NCBI RefSeq assembly: GCF_024159265.1
Contig: NZ_JAMYWY010000001.1
Span: forward strand, 4,836,001-4,900,000
Length of the DNA stretch: 64,000 nt
Direction: 5' to 3'
From: Paenibacillus sp. 1781tsa1
GTDB lineage: Bacteria > Bacillota > Bacilli > Paenibacillales > Paenibacillaceae
This document shows, piece after piece, positions 8,774 through 17,186 of the stretch. The notes beneath the pieces were generated by a model, which saw nothing but the letters and a program-made list of their open reading frames with translations, was not told where the DNA came from and did not search any database. Each line of letters opens with the position of its first letter. Within the stretch, counting starts at the first letter, position 1. Both the position numbers and the translations under genes were made by a program.

Positions 8774-11700
8774 TTATTTCACAAAGACAGGCATTGCTTC
8801 CGAAGAGAAGTTGATCGTTTGCAGCATGATCAGCAGCGCACGAATCGTATCCAATGAAGTCATACATACAATGCCGTTCTCTACCGCTTCACGACGGATA
8901 CGGAATCCATCACGCTGCGGTGTTTTGCCTTTGGTTAGTGTGTTGAAGACAAAGTTTGCTTCGCCACTACGGATCATATCGAGAATGTTCGGCGAACCTT
9001 CACTTAATTTATTCACAGTCGTTACCGGAATGTTCGCTGCTTCAAGCGCAGCTGCTGTTCCGCCGGTAGCCATGATTTTGTAACCCAGTCTGTAGAAACC
9101 TTCGAGCAAAGGAACTGCTTCGTCCTTGTCTTTGTCTGCTACAGTTACAACAATCGCTCCGGTTGCCGGAATTTTCATTCCTGCGCCGATGAGACCTTTG
9201 AACAACGCTTTAGCGTAATTCGGGTCACGACCCATAACCTCACCTGTGGATTTCATCTCTGGTCCCAGGGTTGGTTCTACACGACGCAGCTTCGCGAAGG
9301 AGAAGACCGGAACTTTAACAGATACATGATCCGATTCAGGCCATAGTCCATCGACATAACCAAGATCTTTTAGTTTCACACCCAGAATGGCTTGTGTTGC
9401 CAGGTTCGCCATCGGAATGTTGGTTACTTTGCTCAGGAATGGTACGGTACGGGATGAACGCGGGTTCACCTCGATAATGTACACTTGGCCATCATGGATA
9501 ACAAACTGGATGTTGACCAAACCTACCGTTTTCAGTTCTTTCGCAATTTTGATTGTAATCTCTACAATTTTCTCTTTCATATCCTGGGACAGGTGTTGAG
9601 GAGGATATACCGCGATGGAGTCACCCGAGTGAACCCCTGCACGCTCGATATGTTCCATGATTCCTGGAATCAATACCGTTTCACCATCACAGATGGCGTC
9701 AACCTCAACTTCTTTACCCATCATATAACGGTCGATCAGAACCGGATGCTCCGGATTGATTTTAACTGCCTGTTCCATGTATGTCAGCAATTCAGCATCG
9801 GAGTATACAATCTCCATCGCACGACCGCCGAGTACATAGGAAGGACGAACCAGTACCGGGTAGCCAAGACTTTGAGCCGTTTCTACCGCATCATCAACGG
9901 AAATGACCGTTTTACCTTTTGGCTGTGCAATCTCCAGACGGGAGAGCAGACGTTCGAACTTCTTGCGGTCCTCCGCCTCATCGATGCTTTCCAGATCCGT
10001 TCCGAGAATCGTTACACCTGCATTACGCAATGGTGCTGCCAGGTTGATGGCCGTTTGACCACCGAACTGTACGATAACTCCTACTGGCTTCTCCTGTTCG
10101 ATCACGTTCATGACATCTTCGAAGAAGAGCGGTTCAAAGTACAGGCGATCGGATGTATTAAAGTCCGTAGACACCGTCTCCGGGTTATTGTTGATAATGA
10201 CTGCTTCGTATCCTGCTTTTTGCAATGCCCATACTGCGTGAACAGTAGAGTAGTCAAACTCGATACCTTGACCGATCCGGATTGGTCCTGAACCCAGCAC
10301 CACAACTTTTTTCTTGTCTGAAGGGATTACTTCATTCTCTGTCTCGTAAGTTGAGTAGTAATATGGCGTTGTTGCTTCGAACTCAGCTGCACATGTATCT
10401 ACCATTTTGTACACTGGACGCAGGTTCTCTGCTTCCCGACGAGTTCTAACTTCCGCTTCAGTTGTTAATGTGCCTCCTGGTTGACCTTGGGCACGCAGTT
10501 CAGCAATGGCACGGTCTGTGAATCCAAGGCGTTTCGCTTGATACAGAATGTCAGAAGACAATTCGGATTCTTCGCGAATGCGATCTTCAAATGCGATCAG
10601 ACCTTCAATTTTGTCCAGGAACCACCAGTCAATCTTGGTCAGGTCCTGTAGCTGTTGCAACGTATATCCTCTGCGGAATGCTTCGGCAATCAGGAAGATA
10701 CGCTCATCGTCCGCTTTGATCAGACGCTCGTTCAGGGTAGCTTCGTCCAGCGTTTCGGCATCCTTCAGGTAGAGGCGATGTACGCCAATTTCCAGGGAAC
10801 GAACTGCTTTGTGAATCGACTCTTCGAAAGTCCGGCCAATCGCCATTACTTCGCCTGTTGCTTTCATCTGAGTTCCCAGTTTACGGTTCGCCGAGATGAA
10901 CTTGTCGAACGGCCAGCGAGGAATTTTGCTCACGATATAATCCAGTGTAGGCTCGAAGCAAGCATACGTTTGGCCTGTTACCGGGTTTACGATTTCATCC
11001 AACGTGTAACCCATGGCAATTTTGGCAGCCATTTTCGCAATCGGATAACCCGTTGCTTTGGAAGCCAGAGCTGATGAACGGCTTACCCGTGGATTTACTT
11101 CGATAACATAGTATTGGAAGCTGTGTGGGTCCAGTGCAAACTGTACGTTACATCCACCCTCGATGTTCAGGGCACGGATGATTTTCAGGGAAGCTGAACG
11201 CAGCATTTGATATTCACGGTCCGACAATGTTTGGCTTGGTGCTACAACGATACTGTCGCCTGTATGAACACCTACCGGGTCGAAGTTTTCCATGTTGCAG
11301 ACAACGATACAGTTATCGTTTTTGTCCCGCATAACCTCATACTCGACTTCTTTCATGCCTGCAATGCTCTTCTCGACCAGACATTGCCCAATCGGGCTGT
11401 AACGAATTCCCGCTACCACAGTCTCGCGCAGCTCTTCTTCGTTCGCACAGATTCCGCCGCCTGTTCCGCCCAGCGTATAGGCTGGACGCACGATGATTGG
11501 ATAACCAATCTCATTTGCGAATTCAAGTGATTCTTCAAGTGTCGTTACGATCACACTCTCAGGTACAGGCTGTTCCAGTTCACGCATCAGATCACGGAAC
11601 AGATCACGATCTTCCGCTTTCTCGATGGATGTCAGTTGCGTTCCGAGCAATTTCACATTTTCACGTTCCAGCACGCCTGCACGTGCCAGTTCTACAGCCA

Positions 11701-11992
11701 TGTTCAGACCTGTCTGACCACCCAGTGTTGGCAGCAAGCCATCTGGACGCTCTTGGCGAATGATTTGGGTTACAAAATCCAGTGTGATTGGCTCGATGTA
11801 TACTTTGTCAGCCATGTTGGTATCCGTCATAATGGTCGCCGGGTTGCTGTTGATAAGTACAACTTCCACGCCTTCTTCTTTCAGAGCCTGGCAAGCTTGT
11901 GTACCGGCATAGTCGAACTCGGCCGCTTGACCGATGACGATTGGACCGGAACCAATCACCAGGATTTTTTTGAGATCTTTGTTAATCGGCAT
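8774..11992 (-). CDS. carB: Carbamoyl-phosphate synthase, large subunit
   Basis: Makes carbamoyl phosphate from bicarbonate, ATP and the ammonia passed from CarA. 1072 residues, full length. Two homologous ATP-grasp halves are clear: the first begins KKILVIGSGPIVIGQAAEFD and the second KKVVVLGSGPIRIGQGIEFD near residue 555; each has a GGQT segment. The C-terminal 130 residues form the MGS-like allosteric domain (GFYRLGYKIMATGGTA). It starts one base after the carA stop, with AAAGGAG inside the carA end. Grouping with pyr genes indicates the pyrimidine-linked copy; an arginine-linked copy may exist elsewhere. Confidence 0.98.
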   Translation of the reverse strand: MPINKDLKKILVIGSGPIVIGQAAEFDYAGTQACQALKEEGVEVVLINSNPATIMTDTNMADKVYIEPITLDFVTQIIRQERPDGLLPTLGGQTGLNMAVELARAGVLERENVKLLGTQLTSIEKAEDRDLFRDLMRELEQPVPESVIVTTLEESLEFANEIGYPIIVRPAYTLGGTGGGICANEEELRETVVAGIRYSPIGQCLVEKSIAGMKEVEYEVMRDKNDNCIVVCNMENFDPVGVHTGDSIVVAPSQTLSDREYQMLRSASLKIIRALNIEGGCNVQFALDPHSFQYYVIEVNPRVSRSSALASKATGYPIAKMAAKIAMGYTLDEIVNPVTGQTYACFEPTLDYIVSKIPRWPFDKFISANRKLGTQMKATGEVMAIGRTFEESIHKAVRSLEIGVHRLYLKDAETLDEATLNERLIKADDERIFLIAEAFRRGYTLQQLQDLTKIDWWFLDKIEGLIAFEDRIREESELSSDILYQAKRLGFTDRAIAELRAQGQPGGTLTTEAEVRTRREAENLRPVYKMVDTCAAEFEATTPYYYSTYETENEVIPSDKKKVVVLGSGPIRIGQGIEFDYSTVHAVWALQKAGYEAVIINNNPETVSTDFNTSDRLYFEPLFFEDVMNVIEQEKPVGVIVQFGGQTAINLAAPLRNAGVTILGTDLESIDEAEDRKKFERLLSRLEIAQPKGKTVISVDDAVETAQSLGYPVLVRPSYVLGGRAMEIVYSDAELLTYMEQAVKINPEHPVLIDRYMMGKEVEVDAICDGETVLIPGIMEHIERAGVHSGDSIAVYPPQHLSQDMKEKIVEITIKIAKELKTVGLVNIQFVIHDGQVYIIEVNPRSSRTVPFLSKVTNIPMANLATQAILGVKLKDLGYVDGLWPESDHVSVKVPVFSFAKLRRVEPTLGPEMKSTGEVMGRDPNYAKALFKGLIGAGMKIPATGAIVVTVADKDKDEAVPLLEGFYRLGYKIMATGGTAAALEAANIPVTTVNKLSEGSPNILDMIRSGEANFVFNTLTKGKTPQRDGFRIRREAVENGIVCMTSLDTIRALLIMLQTINFSSEAMPVFVK

Positions 11993-11993
11993 G

Positions 11994-13136
11994 TTATTGT
12001 GCTCCTTTCACTGCGGCTGCCAATACGGCTTGACGCGGCTTTTGCGGGTTAGTGATTTTGTGCTCGCGAATCATCTCGATGAAGCGGTCGAACAGATAGC
12101 TGTTATCGTAAGGACCCGGGGCTGCTTCAGGGTGATATTGTACCGAGAATGCCGGGAATGATTTATGTTTCAGACCTTCAATGGTCTTATCGTTATTGTT
12201 GATATGTGTAACTTCCAGGTCTGTACTCTTCACAGACTCTTCGTTTACGGTAAATCCATGGTTCTGGGATGTGATGAAGCAACGTCCGCTCTCCAGTTCT
12301 TTTACCGGGTGGTTTCCTCCGCGATGTCCAAACTTAAGTTTTTCGGTGTCTGCTCCTGCTGCAAGTGCGAACAACTGGTGACCCAGGCAGATACCGAAGA
12401 TCGGGTATTCGCCAAGCAGTTCACTGATCATGTTAACCGCGTGAGGTACGTCTTTCGGGTCCCCAGGGCCGTTGGACAGTTGAATTCCGTCCGGGTTCAG
12501 GCGACGAATCTCGTCTGCTGTTACATCATGTGGAACAACAACAACGTCACAGTTACGTTTGCTGAGTTCGCGCAAGATTCCTGTTTTAGCACCATAATCC
12601 ACGAGCACAATACGCTCAGCCGTTCCCGGGCTGTTGTAGACATGCTCTGTAGAAGTCATTGGCACCTGGTTACGCAGCTCGGCAATGGTGGTGTCTCCCA
12701 TCATTTCCAGCAGTTCTTCCACAGGCTTCGATCCTGTTGTGAGAATTCCCTTCATGGTGCCGTGGTGACGAATCCGGCGAGTCAACATGCGTGTATCAAT
12801 TTCGCTGATTCCTACGATACCGTATTCCTTGAGCAGATTGTCTACGCTATATTCCGCACGCCAGTTGCTTGGCGTTGGCTCATGACGACGTACAACGAAA
12901 CCGTGCACGTATGGACGAATCGACTCAAAGTCATCACGCGTAATGCCGTAGTTTCCAATCAGCGGATACGTCATGGTTACGATTTGACCGCAATAGGAAG
13001 GATCCGAAAGCACCTCTTGATAGCCTGTAATTCCCGTATTAAAAACGACCTCACCTGTCGTTTCACCTTCAGCACCGAATGCTTTCCCGGTGAACAGTGT
13101 GCCGTCTTCCAACAATAATCTTGCCTGTGCCTGCAT
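11994..13136 (-). CDS. carA: Carbamoyl-phosphate synthase, small (glutamine amidotransferase) subunit
   Basis: Hydrolyses glutamine and hands ammonia to CarB. 380 residues. The N-terminal CarA-specific domain (LEDGTLFTGKAFGAEGETTG) is followed by a class I amidotransferase domain with the nucleophile Cys in FGICLGHQLFALAAGA and the His-Glu pair in YHPEAAPGP. AGGAG lies a few bases before the ATG. A 434-base AT-rich gap separates it from pyrC upstream. Confidence 0.98.
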   Translation of the reverse strand: MQAQARLLLEDGTLFTGKAFGAEGETTGEVVFNTGITGYQEVLSDPSYCGQIVTMTYPLIGNYGITRDDFESIRPYVHGFVVRRHEPTPSNWRAEYSVDNLLKEYGIVGISEIDTRMLTRRIRHHGTMKGILTTGSKPVEELLEMMGDTTIAELRNQVPMTSTEHVYNSPGTAERIVLVDYGAKTGILRELSKRNCDVVVVPHDVTADEIRRLNPDGIQLSNGPGDPKDVPHAVNMISELLGEYPIFGICLGHQLFALAAGADTEKLKFGHRGGNHPVKELESGRCFITSQNHGFTVNEESVKSTDLEVTHINNNDKTIEGLKHKSFPAFSVQYHPEAAPGPYDNSYLFDRFIEMIREHKITNPQKPRQAVLAAAVKGAQ

Positions 13137-13570
13137 CCCATTTCACTCCTCTGTGTTTATCAACGTTGAATGCATTTGGGTTGAACATGGGAGCGTTACG
13201 ATTGTGCGGCTCCGCGTACAGAAAACCCTTTGATCGCTGTTATCCCCAGATTACTTTTTATCATTTTTCAAATGATGTAATCCGGTGATAAAGGCGAACG
13301 CTTTGCTTCTTCGGGTTCTTTCTGCCCACTCCGCAGTTACGTTAGTGTCCAAGTTCAAAATCATGACATTCAACTTTGCTTGTTTCGTATGTTAGACTCT
13401 CGGCATGATGTGCCTCGAGTTAGTTGAAAAGATGTTACTGGTGTAAAAGGTATAGATTGAGTTTTAGAGTTAAAAAGATTCGTTGTTTTTAAAAGTTAAG
13501 AGTTACTGTTACTGATTTAAAGAGTTAAAAATATAGAGTTACTAATTTATTAATTTGCTGAGTTACCGTT
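13137..13570. other. Non-coding gap with short degenerate TAACTC repeats
   Basis: No convincing gene. The part 13440-13570 is strongly AT-rich and repeats GAGTTA(A/C) on plus (TAACTC on minus) about six times at irregular spacing. No clear terminator or sigma-A promoter was seen. The gap lies inside the pyr operon, between pyrC and carA, so it is presumably transcribed as an untranslated spacer. Confidence 0.4.
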
Positions 13571-14875
13571 TTACTGTTGTACCGTGTTATCCCACACGCT
13601 TTTGCCATCCACCCATGTTTGTACGGCCCAGCCTTTCAGCTTCCAGCCTGTGAACGGTGTGTTTCTTCCTTTGGTTGCAAACGTTGCAGGATCAACCGCT
13701 TTTTCCTCGTTCAGATCAATCATTGTGATATCCGCTGGTGCTCCTTCTTCCAGTTTGCCAGTATCCAGTCGGAATACACGTGCCGGATCAGCTGTCATGC
13801 GTTTCACCAGGAAGTCCAAGCTCCAAAGTCCAGTTTCCACAAACTTCGTGTACAGCAGTGGAAAGGCTGTTTCGAATCCAACGATTCCGAAAGGTGCCAG
13901 CTCCATGCCTTTGGCTTTCTCTTCTTCACTATGTGGCGCGTGATCGGTTACGATCATGTCCAGCGTGCCGTCCAGCAAACCTTCGATACACGCCTGCACA
14001 TCACGTGGTGAGCGTAGCGGCGGGTTCATCTTCCAGTTGGCATCCATGCCCGGGATATCTTCATCCGACAACACCAGATGGTGCGGACACACCTCAGCAG
14101 TTACTTTAATACCGATGGATTTTGCCAGACGGATCAGGCGAACCGATTGCTCTGTGCTTACGTGGCAGACGTGGTAATGAACTCCCGTTGCTTCTGCGAG
14201 CAGAATATCCCGCCCTACGTGGATAGCCTCGGATTCATTAGGAATGCCTTTGATGCCATGACGTTTGGAAAACTCGCCTTCCGTCACATATCCACCTACA
14301 ACCAGTGAGTCATCTTCACAGTGAGCGATCACTGGCATATCCATGCTTGCTGCGAGGCTCATGGCATCCTTCATCATTTGAGCGTTTTGTACGCCTACAC
14401 CGTCATCCGTGAATCCGATAGCCCCTGCTTCTTTCAAAGCGGCAAAATCGGTAAGTTCACGACCCAGTTCGTTTTTGGTAATGGCTGCATAAGGCAACAC
14501 TTTAACCAGATCAGCTTCTTTGGCTTTATCTAATACCAGTTTCACAACTTCCGCTGTGTCTGTAACCGGTCTTGTGTTCGGCATGCAAGCGATCGTTGTA
14601 AAACCACCTTGTGCTGCTGAACGGGCACCTGTCTCGATCGTCTCTTTGTGTTCGAATCCAGGTTCACGCAGATGCACATGCATATCGATCAATCCCGGAA
14701 TGACCAGTTTGCCTGATGCGTCTGTCACATGATGCGCTGACTTTTCGGCATCCAATACGGCTTGGTCTTCCAGACCAGCGATCTTTTTAATTTTACCTTC
14801 ATCTATAATGATGGTTTTCCGTTCAAGTTCCCCTTTTTGGTTCAAGACGTTCGCATTTTTTATAATCTGTAGCAT
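13571..14875 (-). CDS. pyrC: Dihydroorotase
   Basis: Cyclises N-carbamoyl-aspartate to dihydroorotate (third step). 434 residues, class I dihydroorotase length. The metal ligands show in DMHVHLREPGFEHKET near residue 63, in VIAHCEDDS and CHVSTEQSV, and the catalytic region reads MIVTDHAPHSEEEK. The C-terminal composite beta domain closes around residue 425. It follows pyrB after 127 bases that contain a hairpin. Confidence 0.97.
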   Translation of the reverse strand: MLQIIKNANVLNQKGELERKTIIIDEGKIKKIAGLEDQAVLDAEKSAHHVTDASGKLVIPGLIDMHVHLREPGFEHKETIETGARSAAQGGFTTIACMPNTRPVTDTAEVVKLVLDKAKEADLVKVLPYAAITKNELGRELTDFAALKEAGAIGFTDDGVGVQNAQMMKDAMSLAASMDMPVIAHCEDDSLVVGGYVTEGEFSKRHGIKGIPNESEAIHVGRDILLAEATGVHYHVCHVSTEQSVRLIRLAKSIGIKVTAEVCPHHLVLSDEDIPGMDANWKMNPPLRSPRDVQACIEGLLDGTLDMIVTDHAPHSEEEKAKGMELAPFGIVGFETAFPLLYTKFVETGLWSLDFLVKRMTADPARVFRLDTGKLEEGAPADITMIDLNEEKAVDPATFATKGRNTPFTGWKLKGWAVQTWVDGKSVWDNTVQQ

Positions 14876-14898
14876 AATTGCCCTCCGCTTCGGTTCTG

Positions 14899-14921
14899 TC
14901 CGGCTTACCAGGCAAGCCGGA
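14899..14921 (-). other. Hairpin between pyrB and pyrC
   Basis: An 8-pair perfect inverted repeat, TCCGGCTT at 14899-14906 and AAGCCGGA at 14914-14921, with a 7-base loop and no T run. A candidate mRNA stability or processing element rather than a terminator. Confidence 0.4.
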
Positions 14922-15002
14922 TGATTTTCTTTATCGTTTACTCTCTTATTGCTCTATAAGAACCGCCATCTTCGTCAGCCTATGACCCACAGCCAGACCC
15001 TG

Positions 15003-15917
15003 TTACAGTTTCATTGCACGTTCCATAACCGCCATGCGGATTGGAACGCCGTTTGCCATCTGCGGGAAGATCCGCGATGCTTCACTCTCCACAACCGCGT
15101 CATCTACCTCGACGTTGCGATTCACTGGAGCAGGGTGCATGATAATGGTGCTTGGTTTTAGGCGTGATGCCCGTTCTTCCGTCAATCCGTAGTGTTCGCG
15201 ATAATCCTCAGCTGAAGTAATTAAGCCATGTTGATGACGTTCCAGTTGAACACGGAGCATCATGACTACATCTGCATCCAGCGCTTCTTCAAAACCGACA
15301 TAAGGAGCATGCTCTGCGAGTTCCGGTGCCTGCATCGTTTGCGGTGCACAGAAGCGTACATCTGCGCCAAACTTTTGCAGTGCCCACAGGTTGGAGCGTG
15401 CTACGCGGCTATGCAGAATGTCACCTATGATGGAGACACGCAAGCCTTTCAGTTCGCCAAATGCCTTCCGCATCGTGTAGAGGTCCAGCAACGCCTGTGT
15501 GGGATGCTCATTGTTGCCGTCTCCGGCGTTCACGAGCGGAACACTCACTTTCTTAGCCAGCTGTTGCAGAACGCCTGCCGGTTTCAACCGGATCACGCCT
15601 GCATCAATGCCCATCGACTCAAGTGTTCGCACCGTATCGTAGATGGACTCTCCTTTTTCCACACTGGATGCGGCTGCCGTAAAGTTCAGTACTTGTGCGC
15701 CCAGGCGTTTCTCTGCCATTTCGAAGGAGAAGCGGGTACGTGTGCTGTTCTCGAAGAACATGTTTGCAACAAAGCGTGATTCCAGTACAGGAACCAGTTT
15801 CTCTTTCTGCGCTTCCCAGTGAGCCGCCCTGTTCAGAATGGACTCGATCTCTCCTCGGCTAAGTTCCTTCAGTCCAAGCAAGCTCCGGTCTCTCAATGCT
15901 GTCTGTGTAATCATCAT
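15003..15917 (-). CDS. pyrB: Aspartate carbamoyltransferase, catalytic subunit
   Basis: Condenses carbamoyl phosphate with aspartate. 304 residues. The carbamoyl-phosphate loop ENSTRTRFSFEMAEKRLGA and the motif HPTQALLDLYT are intact. A GGGGGGAG ribosome binding site precedes two adjacent ATG codons (15917 and 15914). The ATG overlaps the pyrR stop by four bases. No regulatory chain (PyrI) is present, as expected in Firmicutes, where control falls on transcription. The uracil permease gene pyrP, which sits between pyrR and pyrB in B. subtilis, is absent. Confidence 0.97.
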   Translation of the reverse strand: MMITQTALRDRSLLGLKELSRGEIESILNRAAHWEAQKEKLVPVLESRFVANMFFENSTRTRFSFEMAEKRLGAQVLNFTAAASSVEKGESIYDTVRTLESMGIDAGVIRLKPAGVLQQLAKKVSVPLVNAGDGNNEHPTQALLDLYTMRKAFGELKGLRVSIIGDILHSRVARSNLWALQKFGADVRFCAPQTMQAPELAEHAPYVGFEEALDADVVMMLRVQLERHQHGLITSAEDYREHYGLTEERASRLKPSTIIMHPAPVNRNVEVDDAVVESEASRIFPQMANGVPIRMAVMERAMKL

Positions 15918-16477
15918 GCTTGCTCCCCCCGGTTCTGAGTGATTTTGACTTCGTCCTGTCCGTCCGTTTCCATGAGTGCAACTTCGATTTCTTCTGATTT
16001 GGAAGTCGGCACATTCTTACCGATAAAATCAGGTCGAATCGGAAGTTCCCGGTGTCCGCGGTCTGCGAGCACCGCCAGCTGAATGTTCTGTGGTCTTCCA
16101 CAGTCCATCAGGGCATCCATCGCTGCGCGAATCGTCCGTCCGGTATAGAGCACATCATCGAACAAAATCACTTTTTTGTTATGGATCGAAAGTGATTCAG
16201 GTGTCATAATCAACATTTCCTTGCGATTCGCTTTGTTTTCGTCCAAGCGATCATCGCGGTAAGGAGTCACATCCAGTTCTCCCCAGGGGACTTTAGCGCC
16301 TTCGATTTCTTCAATCTTCGCGGCAATCCGTTCTGCGAGGTAAACCCCGCGTGTACGGATACCGACCAGCACACAATCGTCGATTCCTTTGTTTTTCTCC
16401 AATATCTCATGGGCAATCCGTGTTAATGCGCGGCGGATCGCCGTCTCATCCATAATGACATGTGTCTCTGTGCTCAT
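15914..16477 (-). CDS. pyrR: Pyrimidine operon attenuation protein / uracil phosphoribosyltransferase
   Basis: 187 residues. The UMP-bound protein binds hairpins in pyr mRNA and favours termination; it also has weak uracil phosphoribosyltransferase activity. The PRPP motif VILFDDVLYTGRT and the substrate segment VGIRTRGVYLAERIA are present. The frame can be extended upstream to 16636, but the GAGGAGG at about 16486-16492 stands eight bases before the ATG at 16477, and the extended part overlaps the attenuator hairpin, so 16477 is the start. First gene of the operon it controls. Confidence 0.97.
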   Translation of the reverse strand: MSTETHVIMDETAIRRALTRIAHEILEKNKGIDDCVLVGIRTRGVYLAERIAAKIEEIEGAKVPWGELDVTPYRDDRLDENKANRKEMLIMTPESLSIHNKKVILFDDVLYTGRTIRAAMDALMDCGRPQNIQLAVLADRGHRELPIRPDFIGKNVPTSKSEEIEVALMETDGQDEVKITQNRGEQA

Positions 16478-16532
16478 GCGTTCAGCCTCCTCAGGATTTC
16501 CCTTCAGATCATGGCCCCGTGACGAGGAGAAC

Positions 16533-16570
16533 AAAAAAGACTCCTTGCCGTGTTTATTGGCAAGGAGTCT
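16533..16570 (-). terminator. pyr operon attenuator (intrinsic terminator)
   Basis: A perfect 12-pair stem, AGACTCCTTGCC with GGCAAGGAGTCT, a 9-base loop and a run of six T on minus, placed about 55 bases before the pyrR start. The 5' arm contains CCTTGCC, which can instead pair with GGCAAGG at about 16662-16668, giving an antiterminator. This is the expected layout for PyrR-controlled attenuation. Confidence 0.85.
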
Positions 16571-16665
16571 CCGAACTTCAGACCGCTCTGAAGAAAGTTT
16601 ACTCTCGGGGATGCATCGCTTCATTTGCCGCAGCAAAAAAACGATGTATCGTTCACGTTACCTTG

Positions 16666-16682
16666 CCAGTCTCACGGGACTG
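16666..16682 (-). promoter_or_regulatory. PyrR-binding loop (anti-antiterminator), proximal
   Basis: Read on minus, CAGTCCCGTGAGACTGG folds as a CAGTC/GACTG stem with CCGTGA loop and fits the PyrR recognition pattern ARUCCNGNGAGGYU with one change. It abuts the GGCAAGG antiterminator strand, so PyrR binding would hide it. Confidence 0.75.
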
Positions 16683-16714
16683 ATTTAAAGGTGCTATTCA
16701 TGTCGTTCATATTG

Positions 16715-16734
16715 CAGGACCTCACAGGGTTCTG
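16715..16734 (-). promoter_or_regulatory. Second PyrR-binding-loop-like hairpin, distal
   Basis: On minus, CAGAACCCTGTGAGGTCCTG keeps the CCNGNGAGG core inside an imperfect stem. It lies about 25 bases from the predicted transcription start. A weak hairpin AACGATACATCGTT followed by T residues lies between the two loops and the main attenuator and could act as an early terminator. Confidence 0.5.
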
Positions 16735-16762
16735 TAATCAATATGTCCGTTTGTCTTCATGA

Positions 16763-16791
16763 ATTATGACAGAAAGACAACCCCCTGTCAA
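16763..16791 (-). promoter_or_regulatory. Sigma-A promoter of the pyr operon
   Basis: TTGACA (16786-16791) and CATAAT (16763-16768) on minus with a 17-base spacer. Transcription would start near 16756, giving a leader of about 280 bases before pyrR. Confidence 0.85.
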
Positions 16792-17186
16792 CACCTCACC
16801 ATCGCAGGTGAAAACCCTCTGCTACGTTCTTCTTAGAATCAGCAGTTAGCCTGAAAAACATCCATGCACAATACATCTCATTGGTTATTCATAATTATAC
16901 AACATTTCTGCATATTTATCCATAGGAAAATAAGAAATTCGAGATAACCAAAATAAACCTCTGACTAAGTTTAAGTAGAGACAAAACACTTCTTTATAGA
17001 ACAAACGGTAAGTTTCAATTTACGCGTTAAATGAAGGCTCTGAATTAGTACCAAGTGAAATGGGTACAGTTTATAAACATAAACCCATTCATAGATGCTG
17101 CTGTAATGCCGATATACATAAGATTCGCAAATATGCGAGATGGAAATAAGATACGCCCTACATTTATGTACATTTAGGAGGAAGTC
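16792..17186. other. Intergenic region between divergent pyr operon and YhgE/Pip gene
   Basis: AT-rich, no supported gene. Apart from the pyr promoter at its left edge and an AGGAGG ribosome binding site at about 17175, I found no convincing promoter or terminator for the plus-strand gene. Confidence 0.4.

Noticed and set aside
9485..10291. 268-codon plus-strand frame opposite carB
   Set aside because: A shadow of carB; no ribosome binding site and an implausible Cys/Arg/Phe-rich composition.
12165..13118. 317-codon plus-strand frame opposite carA
   Set aside because: Shadow of carA; no domain and no start signal.
16478..16636. 53-residue N-terminal extension of PyrR
   Set aside because: It covers the attenuator hairpin and lies upstream of a strong ribosome binding site for the standard start.
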